The translations under genes and the position numbers were made by a program. This document shows, in pieces, positions 42,391 through 50,996 of a stretch of 64,000 nucleotides of DNA; the stretch's first letter is position 1; every line of letters begins with the position of its first letter. This DNA comes from CAYIBZ01 sp964361795 (lineage in GTDB: Bacteria; Patescibacteriota; Minisyncoccia; UBA6257; WO2-44-18). Below the pieces are notes generated by a model, which was not told where the DNA came from, did not search any database, and saw nothing but the letters and a program-made list of their open reading frames with translations. The stretch lies in assembly GCA_964361795.1 (NCBI GenBank), contig CAYIBZ010000001.1, positions 12,029 to 76,028 on the forward strand. The letters are read 5' to 3'.

Positions 42391-42530
42391 GGGGTGAACC
42401 TCGCTGGTTCACCCCGTGGATCCTACTACTTGCTCTTGTCGAGACACTTGCGGCAGGTTTCGAGAATCAGGGTTTCCTCATGCCGTCGTTGTATGCTCCT
42501 ATTATACACCATAACAACCACTTTTGTCAA
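42391..42530 (-). other. Short transcription unit: strong promoter, CxxC micropeptide frame, terminator
   Basis: On the minus strand TTGACA (42530-42525), 18 nt, TATAAT (42506-42501). About 90 nt later comes a perfect 10-bp hairpin GGGGTGAACC/GGTTCACCCC (42391-42415). Between them a frame reads EETLILETCRKCLDKSK and stop, but the only ATG is one base out of frame. It may be a small RNA or a frameshifted micropeptide gene. Confidence 0.5.
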
Positions 42531-42540
42531 GTACAAATAA

Positions 42541-42569
42541 TTGACAAGTTTAGTAGTATATGCTAGAAT
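42541..42569 (+). promoter_or_regulatory. Consensus-like sigma70 promoter
   Basis: TTGACA, 17 nt, TAGAAT, driving the gene at 42600. Its -35 box lies back to back with that of the divergent unit at 42391-42530. Confidence 0.75.
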
Positions 42570-42599
42570 ATCCGCAGGTCATATTTGAAAGGAGGCGCT

Positions 42600-42971
42600 A
42601 TGACGCCAGAGAAAACGGATCGGTTTATTGGCCTGAATGAATGGGCTCTTGAGAAAGTTACGCTTCCAGGCGCTAAAACTTCTCTAACTAGATCGATTTA
42701 CGCTGATACCCAAGGAGACAAGCACCCTCTTTTCCGATATGAGTTGCCAGACGGAACAATCTGCGAGGAAGATCTATATACCTACCAGTCCTTGGATGCC
42801 GACAGAAAAATATACTTTCTGGCTCTAAGAGACGGTGTGGGTAACTGGATCACAGAATCGCTCTGGAGCGATAAGGATATTCAGGAAGCGTGCGAAATTT
42901 CTCTGGAACTCCTCAAAGAAGAATCCATGGAAGTTGAAGAAGCAATAGAGGTAGCAGTGATTGAGGGCTAA
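42600..42971 (+). CDS. Small acidic accessory protein
   Basis: It has 123 residues from MTPEKTDRFIGLNEWAL, with AAAGGAGG 4 nt upstream. It is soluble and acidic, with a C-terminal helix rich in Glu (ELLKEESMEVEEAIEV). The stop codon lies in the loop of its own terminator (GAGGGC-TAA-GGCCCTC plus T run, 42963-42985). No family is recognised. Confidence 0.6.
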   Translation: MTPEKTDRFIGLNEWALEKVTLPGAKTSLTRSIYADTQGDKHPLFRYELPDGTICEEDLYTYQSLDADRKIYFLALRDGVGNWITESLWSDKDIQEACEISLELLKEESMEVEEAIEVAVIEG

Positions 42972-43022
42972 GGCCCTCCTTTTTTTGAAAAAATTGGCGA
43001 AATAAGGTAAACTAACTGCATT

Positions 43023-43094
43023 GCCGGAGTAGCTCAATGGCAGAGCAATGCTTTCGTAAAGCAGAGGTTGCGAGTTCGACTCTCGCCTCCGGCT
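43023..43094 (+). tRNA. tRNA-Thr (CGU)
   Basis: Acceptor GCCGGAG/CTCCGGC, D arm, anticodon loop TTCGTAA (anticodon CGU), T arm GCGAG-TTCGACT-CTCGC. No CCA is encoded. It lies 9 bp before prfB. Confidence 0.93.
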
Positions 43095-43103
43095 CTAAAA
43101 CTT

Positions 43104-43829
43104 ATGCTTAAATCTTTAACCGGAAAATACGACCAAGGAAACGCGTATCTAACGATTTATCCCGGTGTTGGCGGAGATGACGCTAAAGACTGGGCGGACA
43201 TGCTTTTTAAGATGTATTTAAAATACGCGCAAAAACGCGGGTGGAAAGTTGTGATAACAGACGATCGCGCGATGGAAATTAAAGGAGATTATGTTTACGG
43301 CACTCTTAAAAAAGAGTATGGAGTTCACCGCCTTGTGAGAATCTCGCCTTTTTCCGCCAAAAAACTCCGGCATACCTCTTTCGCGCTCGTGGAAATCGTT
43401 CCGGTTCTGCCGGACCTCGAATATCGCAATCTCAATATCCCGCCGGAGGACTTAAAATTAGAAACGGCGAGATCCAGCGGCCCGGGCGGACAAAATGTCA
43501 ATAAAAGAGAAACGGCCGTGCGAATTGTCCATTTGCCAACCGGCTTGAGCGCCGGTTCTCAATCCGAACGTTCCCAGCCGCAAAACCGCGACAAAGCGAT
43601 GCAGCTGCTGAAGTCCAAACTTTTCAATCTGATGCAAGCCACGCAAAAGAAAGAATTATCCGAACTAAAAACCCATGTAAAACCGGAGTGGGGAAGCCAG
43701 ATACGATCATATGTGTTTAACCCTTACCACCTCGTAAAGGATCACCGCACTAAAGCTGAAACCACCCAAGTTGAAGAAGTCCTAGAAGGAAATCTCGACA
43801 AGTTTGTGGAAGCCGAGTTAGAACTTTAG
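43104..43829 (+). CDS. prfB: Peptide chain release factor 2 lacking domain 1
   Basis: It has 241 residues against about 365. It begins [20 protein letters not shown], where domain 2 starts. The tripeptide SPF in [15 protein letters not shown] marks RF2 (UAA/UGA), and [18 protein letters not shown] holds the GGQ that triggers peptide release. The N-terminal helical domain of about 110 residues is absent, and the upstream DNA is tRNA-Thr, so it is not hidden by a frameshift. The longer frame running into the tRNA is rejected. Confidence 0.9.
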   Translation: MLKSLTGKYDQGNAYLTIYPGVGGDDAKDWADMLFKMYLKYAQKRGWKVVITDDRAMEIKGDYVYGTLKKEYGVHRLVRISPFSAKKLRHTSFALVEIVPVLPDLEYRNLNIPPEDLKLETARSSGPGGQNVNKRETAVRIVHLPTGLSAGSQSERSQPQNRDKAMQLLKSKLFNLMQATQKKELSELKTHVKPEWGSQIRSYVFNPYHLVKDHRTKAETTQVEEVLEGNLDKFVEAELEL

Positions 43830-43832
43830 TGG

Positions 43833-43868
43833 TCGCTAATAATGCGAATTTGGGCTAATAATGCAAAT
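43833..43868. repeat. Left inverted repeat of the GxxExxY cassette
   Basis: Two units of the type GCTAATAATGC(G/A)AAT in the same direction. Bases 43833-43851 match the reverse complement of 44276-44294 at 18 of 19 positions. Confidence 0.85.
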
Positions 43869-44259
43869 ACAATTAGAACAGAAGATTATTTTTCCAGAAT
43901 TAAGTTACAAAATAGTTGGTGCCGCTTTTGATGTATTTAATGAGCTAGGATGGGGATTGCCGGAAAAGGATTACCAATTGGCCCTAAGCAAAGAACTGCA
44001 AATTTTACAGATAAAGCATGTTCGTGAAGTTTACCTGCCGGTTAATTATAAAGGGTCAAATATTGGTAAATACTTCGCTGATTTTTTGGTAGATAACAAA
44101 ATCATCTTGGAACTAAAAGTGGTGTCCCGGCTTGGATATACGCACGCTCGGCAACTTTTAACATATTTAAAAAGTGCTGGTTTTAAATTGGGTATCCTGT
44201 TATATTTTACTAAAGACGGCGTAAAATATCGTCGTGTGTTAAATGCTGAAGTTAAATAA
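43861..44259 (+). CDS. GxxExxY family protein
   Basis: It has 132 residues. GLPEKDYQLALSKEL carries the family motif, and YFADFLVDNKIILELKVVSRL is the PD-(D/E)xK-like core shared by the family. The catalytic role is unknown but a nuclease-like fold is likely. The gene is flanked by inverted repeats on both sides, so it looks like an inserted cassette between prfB and ftsE. Confidence 0.75.
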   Translation: MQIQLEQKIIFPELSYKIVGAAFDVFNELGWGLPEKDYQLALSKELQILQIKHVREVYLPVNYKGSNIGKYFADFLVDNKIILELKVVSRLGYTHARQLLTYLKSAGFKLGILLYFTKDGVKYRRVLNAEVK

Positions 44260-44294
44260 TTCGCATTATTAATGTAAATTTGCATTATTAGCGA
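44259..44294. repeat. Right inverted repeat of the GxxExxY cassette
   Basis: Two units in reverse orientation (ATTCGCATTATTA and AAATTTGCATTATTAGCGA) mirror 43833-43868. Confidence 0.85.
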
Positions 44295-44301
44295 TTACTC
44301 T

Positions 44302-44982
44302 ATGATTGGTTTTCACAATGTTTCTAAGGCCTATAACGGCCAATTAGTGCTGGACAATATTAATTTCAAAATTTCCCCGGGGGAGTTCGTGTGTTTAGTC
44401 GGTAAATCCGGCGCTGGAAAATCAACCATTGTTAAACTGCTTACCGGAGAAGAAAAGCCAGATCAGGGCAGGGTTCTGTTTGGCTCCTATGAAGTTAATA
44501 AATTAAAACCCAAAGAGCTTCCTCCTCTCCGGAGAAAAATCGGCATAGTTTTCCAAGATTTTAAATTATTGCCCATAAAAACTGCCTATGAAAACGTCGC
44601 TTTCGCCATGGAGGTAGACGGCCGCAAACAGGAAGAAATTGACGCTTTGGTGCCGCAAGTTTTAGATATCGTTGGATTGGCTGACAAACAATATAATTTT
44701 CCTCACGAGCTATCAGGCGGCATGAAACAAAGGGTGGCGATTGCCAGAGCTTTGGTGCATAGGCCGTCAGTGATTATTGCCGATGAGCCAACCGGCAATC
44801 TAGACCATTATAACGCTTGGGAAATTGTAAATTTATTGCTGAAAATAAATGATTTAGGGACAACTTTAATCTTGGCCACGCATAGCAAGGAAATTATCAA
44901 CAAAATCAACAAAAGAGTAATTACGCTGGATAATGGTAAAATTATCAATGATGAGCCGCATGGAAAATATCTGCTTAAATAG
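44302..44982 (+). CDS. ftsE: Cell division ATP-binding protein FtsE
   Basis: It has 226 residues. Walker A is GKSGAGKSTIVKLL, the signature LSGGMKQRVAIARAL, Walker B VIIADEPTGNLD. FtsE with FtsX controls septal cell-wall hydrolases. It is followed by ftsX after 2 bp. Confidence 0.95.
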   Translation: MIGFHNVSKAYNGQLVLDNINFKISPGEFVCLVGKSGAGKSTIVKLLTGEEKPDQGRVLFGSYEVNKLKPKELPPLRRKIGIVFQDFKLLPIKTAYENVAFAMEVDGRKQEEIDALVPQVLDIVGLADKQYNFPHELSGGMKQRVAIARALVHRPSVIIADEPTGNLDHYNAWEIVNLLLKINDLGTTLILATHSKEIINKINKRVITLDNGKIINDEPHGKYLLK

Positions 44983-44984
44983 GC

Positions 44985-45893
44985 ATGGCTACTACTTTAT
45001 CCAGAATCATTAAATTCGGAATACAAAACTTTCTCCGCAACGGCTGGCTTTCAGTTGCCACGATAGCGGTATTAGTGCTGGCTCTTCTGGTTTTTCACGG
45101 CTTAATAGTTTTTGGAGTTATTTCTCAAACCGCTGTCGCCTCTATTAAAGACAAAATTGATATTAGCGTTTATTTCAAAGATTCCGCGCCCGAAGATGAG
45201 ATTTTAAAAGTGGAGAGAGAAATTGAAGGATTAGCCGAAGTAAAAAGCGTTGATTATGTTTCTAAGGACAGAGCTTTAGACGCCTTTAAAGATCGCCATA
45301 AAGAAGATGCAGTAATCGCTCAAGCGCTGGCGGAACTTCAAGCCAACCCGCTTCTTGCTTCCTTAAATATTAAAGCTAAAGACCCTAAAGAATATCCGAA
45401 TATCGTGGAACGGATTCAAGATGGGCCCGCTATTAATGTCATAGAAAAAATCAGCTACGCTCAAAATAAATCGGCCATTGAAAGGTTGGCTCGGCTGGTA
45501 GACACATTCGGCAATGCGGGGCTGGCGATAACTATCACTCTAGCGCTTATCGGCGCTTTGGTAACTTTTAATAGCGTGCGGTTAGCCATTTATTCCAATA
45601 GAGAAGAAATTGGAATCATGCGACTAGTTGGGGCTTCTAATAAATTTATCAATGGCCCCTATATAGTCAGCGGACTAATTTATGGAGTTATCGCGGCAAT
45701 TTTAAGCTTAGCCGCGGCCGCGCCAATTATCGCGCTGGCTTCGCCGTATGTTGAGGTATTTGTTCCGGAAATGAATCTGCAATCATATTTTTACGGCAAT
45801 TTAATATCGTTTTTTGGTTATCATTTGCTTTTTGGCGTTGTCTTAGGCGTTGTCTCTAGCGCCGTAGCTGTTCAAAGGTATCTAAAGCTTTAA
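44985..45893 (+). CDS. ftsX: Cell division protein FtsX
   Basis: It has 302 residues: four helices with a large extracytoplasmic loop between the first two (DISVYFKDSAPEDEILKVER) and the FtsX block NREEIGIMRLVGASNKFI. It passes the FtsE ATP cycle to a cell-wall hydrolase, perhaps the M23 protein at 6645 (inference). The 3' end overlaps the convergent phosphatase gene by 38 bp. Confidence 0.95.
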   Translation: MATTLSRIIKFGIQNFLRNGWLSVATIAVLVLALLVFHGLIVFGVISQTAVASIKDKIDISVYFKDSAPEDEILKVEREIEGLAEVKSVDYVSKDRALDAFKDRHKEDAVIAQALAELQANPLLASLNIKAKDPKEYPNIVERIQDGPAINVIEKISYAQNKSAIERLARLVDTFGNAGLAITITLALIGALVTFNSVRLAIYSNREEIGIMRLVGASNKFINGPYIVSGLIYGVIAAILSLAAAAPIIALASPYVEVFVPEMNLQSYFYGNLISFFGYHLLFGVVLGVVSSAVAVQRYLKL

Positions 45894-46305
45894 TTTGCTT
45901 GTCGTTTAAGTGAACTCCGGGCCTTTTTGAGGTTAAAAGATTAATAGCTTGATCTTTAGTCATGCCCTTGCTGATAAAATAGGCCGCCACCAATGTTGGC
46001 GCGCGTCCGTGGCCATTTTTGCAGTGGACATAAACTTTTATTTTATTCTTGACAAAGAAATCTAACGCCGTCACCCCTAATTCTAATTTTTTATTATCCG
46101 GCGCGTAATGATTTTTAGTAGGCAGCCATAAAAAATAATCTACGCCAATCGGGCTATCTATTTTTTCTTCTTCCAAGCTAATATCCGCGGCAACTCCTTG
46201 ATTCAAAAGCTCTTTTTCAAAATCCGCTTGGCAGCACATATTATTTCCGATAAAAATCGCGTCAATTATCTCGTTATAGTCAAAAGTTTTTAGAGGATGG
46301 GTCAT
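45856..46305 (-). CDS. Dual-specificity protein phosphatase
   Basis: It has 149 residues. VYVHCKNGHGRAPTL is the CX5R active-site loop, and the Asp general acid may lie in the preceding YFLWLPTKNHYAPDN stretch. The family removes phosphate from Tyr, Ser or Thr, or from lipids. It stands alone on its strand. Confidence 0.8.
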   Translation of the reverse strand: MTHPLKTFDYNEIIDAIFIGNNMCCQADFEKELLNQGVAADISLEEEKIDSPIGVDYFLWLPTKNHYAPDNKKLELGVTALDFFVKNKIKVYVHCKNGHGRAPTLVAAYFISKGMTKDQAINLLTSKRPGVHLNDKQIKALDTFEQLRR

Positions 46306-46345
46306 AATAGATTAATTGTAACAGGAGAAAATTTTAATGCATTGT

Positions 46346-46375
46346 TCCGGGACAAGGAATCGAACCTCGATTTTT
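46346..46375 (-). other. Partial copy of the tRNA-Gln 3' half
   Basis: CGGGACAAGGAATCGAACC resembles the T arm and acceptor of the tRNA-Gln just upstream on the same strand (CGGGACAGGGAATCGAACC). The anticodon and D arms are missing. It may be a decayed tandem copy or an old attachment site. Confidence 0.6.
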
Positions 46376-46390
46376 ATTTACGTGCAAAGC

Positions 46391-46459
46391 TGCGGGACAG
46401 GGAATCGAACCCCAATTTTCTGGTTCAGAGCCAGACGTCCTACCATTAGACGATCCCGC
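46391..46459 (-). tRNA. tRNA-Gln (CUG)
   Basis: Acceptor GCGGGAT with the 3' part GTCCCGC plus A; anticodon stem TCTGG/CCAGA with loop CTCTGAA (anticodon CUG); T arm TGGGG-TTCGATT-CCCTG. No CCA is encoded. Confidence 0.93.
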
Positions 46460-46485
46460 AAAAATCTGCTATCATTATAAATGAT

Positions 46486-46959
46486 ATGAACTTTTGGGGC
46501 AAATACAAAAAACACATTGTGGCCGGACTTTTTGGATTCGGATTAGCGGCTCTTTTTCTTTGGCCTCAAATCTATAATCCTTACGGAGAAATTATAAATA
46601 AATATAAAAAAGCTGGGTTGGAATGCATGTCTGGACACGCGCGCGCGATTCAGCATTTCCATCCTCATTTAACGATTTTAGTTGACAATAAAGAAGAGGG
46701 GATGCCGGCAAACCTTGGAATAGTCAGTAATTGCATGGGGGAAATACATACTCACGACGCCACTGGAACCTTGCATGTTGAATCTTCTTCAGCAGACAAA
46801 GTTTTTTACTTCAAACAATTTTTCGGAATTTATGACAAACCGATGGAACGGGAAGGATATTCCTTGACAATGGCCGTGGATGGACAACCCAGTCAAGAAT
46901 TAGGAGAACTGGTTTTGAAAGACAAACAAGAAATCGTTCTAGAATACAAGAAGCAGTAA
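46486..46959 (+). CDS. Anchored His-rich metal-binding-type protein
   Basis: It has 157 residues. One N-terminal helix (KHIVAGLFGFGLAALFLW) is followed by an extracytoplasmic domain with conserved-looking metal ligands: CMSGHARAIQHFHPHLTI and CMGEIHTHDATGTLHVES. The spacing of His and Cys suggests a bound metal or a disulfide. I recognise the pattern as widespread but cannot name a function. It is coupled to the SOD gene (TAATGA). Confidence 0.65.
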   Translation: MNFWGKYKKHIVAGLFGFGLAALFLWPQIYNPYGEIINKYKKAGLECMSGHARAIQHFHPHLTILVDNKEEGMPANLGIVSNCMGEIHTHDATGTLHVESSSADKVFYFKQFFGIYDKPMEREGYSLTMAVDGQPSQELGELVLKDKQEIVLEYKKQ

Positions 46960-47555
46960 TGAGAAAAGATTTTACTCCGGAAAAGAATAAGTTTACCAAG
47001 GATTTATCCGGCCTAACTCTTAAAATGCTTAACGAGCATTTTAAGCTCTATGAAGGATACGTTAAGAAAACCAACGAAATTCAGACTAAACTGGAATCGG
47101 CTGATAAGTCGGAAGCAAACGGAGTTTTTAGCTATATCGGCGAACTAAAGCGCCAAGAAACTTTCGCGGTCAATGGAATGAAACTGCACGAAGTTTATTT
47201 TGGACATCTGGGCGGCAATGGTAAACCGAACGGGCCGCTAATAAAAATGCTTGAGCGCGATTTCGGCTCGCTGGAAAATTGGAAACTGGACATGGTTGCC
47301 ACTGGAATTTCCGCAAGGGGGTGGGCGATACTGGCTTACGATTACAAAGATAATCGTCTGCATAATTACGGTTCTGACGCCCACAATGTCGGCGCAGTTT
47401 GGGGCGCTATTCCAATAATCGCGCTGGATATTTACGAACACGCCTATTTTATGGATTACGGCGTCAACCGCAAAGATTACATCAATTCGTTTTTCCAAAA
47501 TCTAGATTGGGATTTTGCTAATAAAATCGTCCGAGATTATAAGTTAAATATTTGA
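46959..47555 (+). CDS. sodA: Superoxide dismutase, Fe/Mn family
   Basis: It has 198 residues. Metal ligands sit in LNEHFKLYEGYV, KLHEVYFGHLGG and ALDIYEHAYFMDYG (Asp and His). The usual Trp of DxWEHAY is Tyr. It removes superoxide, so the cell meets oxygen. No signal peptide is seen. A terminator (47558-47577, CCCCCT/AGGGGG with T run) follows. Confidence 0.9.
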   Translation: MRKDFTPEKNKFTKDLSGLTLKMLNEHFKLYEGYVKKTNEIQTKLESADKSEANGVFSYIGELKRQETFAVNGMKLHEVYFGHLGGNGKPNGPLIKMLERDFGSLENWKLDMVATGISARGWAILAYDYKDNRLHNYGSDAHNVGAVWGAIPIIALDIYEHAYFMDYGVNRKDYINSFFQNLDWDFANKIVRDYKLNI

Positions 47556-47609
47556 ATGCCCCCTCAATAAGGGGGCGTTTTTTGTTATAGTGATTATAAA
47601 GGCTAGGAA

Positions 47610-50462
47610 ATGATTTATAGAAGAGATTTTTTTCTTATAAGAGTAGTCTTTAACCTTTTAGTTTTAGGTTGGCTTTTTTTACTGCTCCTAGCCCAGAGTT
47701 CCTATGCCGCGGCGCCGACCGTACTGGGTTACCAAGGGCAACTCACTGATCTTGCCGGAAATCCGCTGGGCGGAAAGGGGACGATCTATTTTTTCAAATT
47801 TTCTATTTGGGAGAACGAAAACATTAAGTTTGGAAATCGCCTCTGGCCGGCGAACGCGCCGCAGCCGGTTGCTCTTGTCGTAGAAAACGGAAATTTTGAT
47901 GTTAATATTGGGGACTATAATTTTTCCCAAAACCAAGCAGTTTATCTGCAAATAGAAGTTTCATCCGACAATATTAATTTTCAGACGCTTTCGCCTCGTC
48001 AGCCAATTCTTGTAACTGAAACAAAAAAAATAATTATTGAGGATCCTCGGTTTGAACTTTTAACGAGCCAAATTCAACAACTCGGGAAAACACAACAGGA
48101 AAGCGCGAGCGAACTTTTCCGAACCATGGCCTTGTTAAGTCAGGGAACTGATTTTGGGCCCAGAGGGAATGTGCCGCTTACCATTTCCAATCCGATTATT
48201 CAAGGCGATGTGCGCGGTTTAGACGACGGCGATATTCCCGATGACATTACAGCTTCCCGCTATCTTTCGCTGTCCGGCGGGAGTGTAACCGGAAATTTAA
48301 CCGTAGGCGGCGATTTAGCGGTTAGCGGTTCTCAAACAGCAGACAGTTTAACGATAGGTGAGTTAAAAGTCGGCAATCTTGCGGCAACGTCAACGCCTTC
48401 CGGATTTGGCACGTCATCGCCCTATGCCGCATTGTCGGTGGAAATCCAGCCCGATTCTAAACTGCCGGCGTTTGTTGTTTCAGACGAAGGTACAAGCACG
48501 CCGGCGCTTGCGGTTAATTCCGCGGGGCAAGTACTTATCGGAACGTCTTCCCCTTCGTGCCCCAACTGCACAATAAATGATAAATTGCATATTGATGGGG
48601 ATTTCAACGGAAATCTTAGGATTTTAGTCACAAACCCCAACGGCGGGCCGTTAGCACGTTCAACTTTAGCGTTCGGCAAGGGGGATAATAACGTTCTTCA
48701 ATTGTCATATGGAAATGAAGGCCAGCCAGGTACGGCCTTATCACTAATGCCAAAAAGCGGAGTCTTGGTAGCAGCAAACGCCGCTGACAATGGTTTAATC
48801 TTTCTTACTCAAGCGCCAACCGCCCCGATTCTTTTCGGCACTGGCGGTGTTAGCTTCAGCAATGAACGTCTGCGCATTACCGGAACCGGAGATATTGGCA
48901 TTGCCACGACTTCACCGGGTCTCAAACTGGAAGTTGGCGGATTTGCTAATATCAAAGGAAATCTTTCTGTTGAGGGCAACATCAAAACCGGATCCTTCAT
49001 TGCCACTTCTTCCGTTCCCTTCGCGTTTGCTAATGCCGCGTATCTTCAAATCGCCGCCGGGGATAACGCGCTGAGAATTGCTACCACCACGCTGGAAGAT
49101 AATATTGGACACCATCCGCTTTTGCTTGTTAGCGCGACAACCACCGGAAATCAAAATTACGCGCGAGTTGCGATTGGCACCACGACTTCCGAAGGTCCGG
49201 CGGGACTTTTAGATCAGTTGTATGTCGCGGGCCGCATCAATAGTTCGTGGAATATGTATTGGCAGGATTTTCTTGGAAGAAATAATATCGGCCAGCTGAT
49301 CGCCGACGCCGCTGTCCATGGGCTGGTTTTTGACGAAGACTCGGGTAATAGCGGCGGATGGGACGTTACATGGGTCATCGGCGCGGGAGGCGTAGCGATA
49401 CTAGATAATCCTACGTCGCCGAATCCTGGCGAAGGTGAATGGTTCGGCACCGGCGGCATTAATGTCGTATCCGCGTACCTGAATCCAGTCTTTGAGACAA
49501 GGATTCGCAGTACGGCTAATCTTGACCACCGCGCTGTTGCTGGATTTTTGAACATTTCTTTAGGAGCTGACGCTGGCGCCAATCCAACTGACGGCATTTA
49601 TTTCCGCAAGTCCTTCGCGGATACTACTTGGCAAGCAGTCACCAGTTCGGGTGGAAACGAAACCGTCAGCGATACTGGCGTTCCGACATCAGACTTTGAG
49701 ACACTGCGCATTGAAGTAATAGGATTCAAAGAAGTTAGGTTTATCGTTAATGGATATGTCAAAGTAGCGCACGATACGAATATAACAGCCACCGAAATGG
49801 GTTTTTATGTCGGCAATGAATTAAATGGCACCGTGAACCGCGCAACTGCTATTGATTATCTGCGGGTATGGACTGATGACCCGTCAACCGCGCCGCTCGG
49901 AGAAACAATTGCTCAAGTTGTCCAGCAAAACGATATCACGCAACCGGATTCTTCGGAACCCATAAACCTTGATAACGCGCGATCAGCGGTAACTGATTCG
50001 GCGGTAACTGCTGCTAATGCCAATCTTTTAACTATTCTGCCGGGTGGAGAAATTAAAGTTCCGGATGGCGCGAATGAAATAAGCGGATCCGGAAAAATCG
50101 CCGCTGGAACAAACGAAACATTTATTTCTAACAACAAAATTGTCTCGGGAAGTAAAATCTTCCTCACGCCGCTGGTCCCGATCCGATTGCCGCTGTCAAT
50201 TACGGAAAAAAGATCGGGTGAGGGATTCCGCGTCGCGATTGCTGAAACCGCCGCGAATGACATAGATTTTGATTGGCTAATAATTAGCGGTTATTCTGAA
50301 AATACTTCCTCTGCGGCTGAAACTCCTGCGACAGAACAAACAATAACAGAAATCATCCCGCCGCCCATTCCTGAATCACCGCCAGCGGAAGCATCCGAAT
50401 CCAATAAAGTAACGCCAGCGGAGCCGTCTGAACCAGTTCCGGAGTCTCCAACAACGCCTTGA
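47610..50462 (+). CDS. Large exported fibre-like surface protein
   Basis: It has 950 residues. A signal peptide (VVFNLLVLGWLFLLLLAQSSYAA) is followed by an Ig-like first domain (TVLGYQGQLTDLAGNPL). Next comes a stalk of fibre repeats (SGGSVTGNLTVGGDLAVSG), a lectin-like central region (about 530-720), and a C-terminal domain (FLTPLVPIRLPLSITEKRSG). The Pro/Glu/Ser-rich tail at the end is disordered. Ser/Thr-rich linkers (ATSTPSGFGTSSP) suggest glycosylation, in keeping with the GT genes at 0-4.7 kb. Probably a host- or surface-contact protein. Confidence 0.75.
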   Translation: MIYRRDFFLIRVVFNLLVLGWLFLLLLAQSSYAAAPTVLGYQGQLTDLAGNPLGGKGTIYFFKFSIWENENIKFGNRLWPANAPQPVALVVENGNFDVNIGDYNFSQNQAVYLQIEVSSDNINFQTLSPRQPILVTETKKIIIEDPRFELLTSQIQQLGKTQQESASELFRTMALLSQGTDFGPRGNVPLTISNPIIQGDVRGLDDGDIPDDITASRYLSLSGGSVTGNLTVGGDLAVSGSQTADSLTIGELKVGNLAATSTPSGFGTSSPYAALSVEIQPDSKLPAFVVSDEGTSTPALAVNSAGQVLIGTSSPSCPNCTINDKLHIDGDFNGNLRILVTNPNGGPLARSTLAFGKGDNNVLQLSYGNEGQPGTALSLMPKSGVLVAANAADNGLIFLTQAPTAPILFGTGGVSFSNERLRITGTGDIGIATTSPGLKLEVGGFANIKGNLSVEGNIKTGSFIATSSVPFAFANAAYLQIAAGDNALRIATTTLEDNIGHHPLLLVSATTTGNQNYARVAIGTTTSEGPAGLLDQLYVAGRINSSWNMYWQDFLGRNNIGQLIADAAVHGLVFDEDSGNSGGWDVTWVIGAGGVAILDNPTSPNPGEGEWFGTGGINVVSAYLNPVFETRIRSTANLDHRAVAGFLNISLGADAGANPTDGIYFRKSFADTTWQAVTSSGGNETVSDTGVPTSDFETLRIEVIGFKEVRFIVNGYVKVAHDTNITATEMGFYVGNELNGTVNRATAIDYLRVWTDDPSTAPLGETIAQVVQQNDITQPDSSEPINLDNARSAVTDSAVTAANANLLTILPGGEIKVPDGANEISGSGKIAAGTNETFISNNKIVSGSKIFLTPLVPIRLPLSITEKRSGEGFRVAIAETAANDIDFDWLIISGYSENTSSAAETPATEQTITEIIPPPIPESPPAEASESNKVTPAEPSEPVPESPTTP

Positions 50463-50498
50463 ACTAATATCGGCAAAATGCTAGAATGAGCGCGTCTA

Positions 50499-50996
50499 AT
50501 GAAAAGAAACTTATACCTTTTTTTAATCCTGACTATTTTGGGTGTCGGAGGAGGATTGCTGGTTCGCGGTTTTACTTCCAGTTCTGAAAGTTATCGCATC
50601 AATGGAATTATCGTTCCTCCAGAAACACGGCCCAGTGAAAATCCGATTATTCAAAGAACCTATCCAACAGTAGAAATTTCTACCGGATCGCCGAAGGATG
50701 CGGCTGTCCTAACTATATCGTCAGTGGTCGGCAATTTTCCGGATTGGGAACTTTTTGGCGTTACCGCGGTTTTAGGAATTTTTATTTATCTCTTGTATCG
50801 GCTTAGTTCGCTCAAACAACAGCTTGTAAAAGAAACTCACAAAAGAGAGGCCTTGGAAACGGAACTGACAATTCATAAAACCTTTGACCAGTTAAAAAAT
50901 ACTGTCCAAAAAGGCAGTCTCCAGCAAGTCTTGGATGAATTCAGTTTAGTTGAGGAATCGCTTAGAAAAACTGTTAGCGATCTTTTAGTAAGGTAG
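50499..50996 (+). CDS. Two-helix membrane protein with C-terminal coiled coil
   Basis: It has 165 residues. Helices lie at about 5-24 and 87-105; the loop between them is outside and Pro/Ser/Thr-rich, and the C-terminus (110-165) is a cytoplasmic coiled coil. It follows the surface protein by 36 bp and may anchor or export it (inference from position). The 3' end overlaps fmt by 23 bp. Confidence 0.6.
   Translation: MKRNLYLFLILTILGVGGGLLVRGFTSSSESYRINGIIVPPETRPSENPIIQRTYPTVEISTGSPKDAAVLTISSVVGNFPDWELFGVTAVLGIFIYLLYRLSSLKQQLVKETHKREALETELTIHKTFDQLKNTVQKGSLQQVLDEFSLVEESLRKTVSDLLVR

Noticed and set aside
43068..43103. A longer prfB start inside tRNA-Thr
   Set aside because: The extra residues are translated tRNA sequence. 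The ATG at 43104 begins at the domain 2 boundary.
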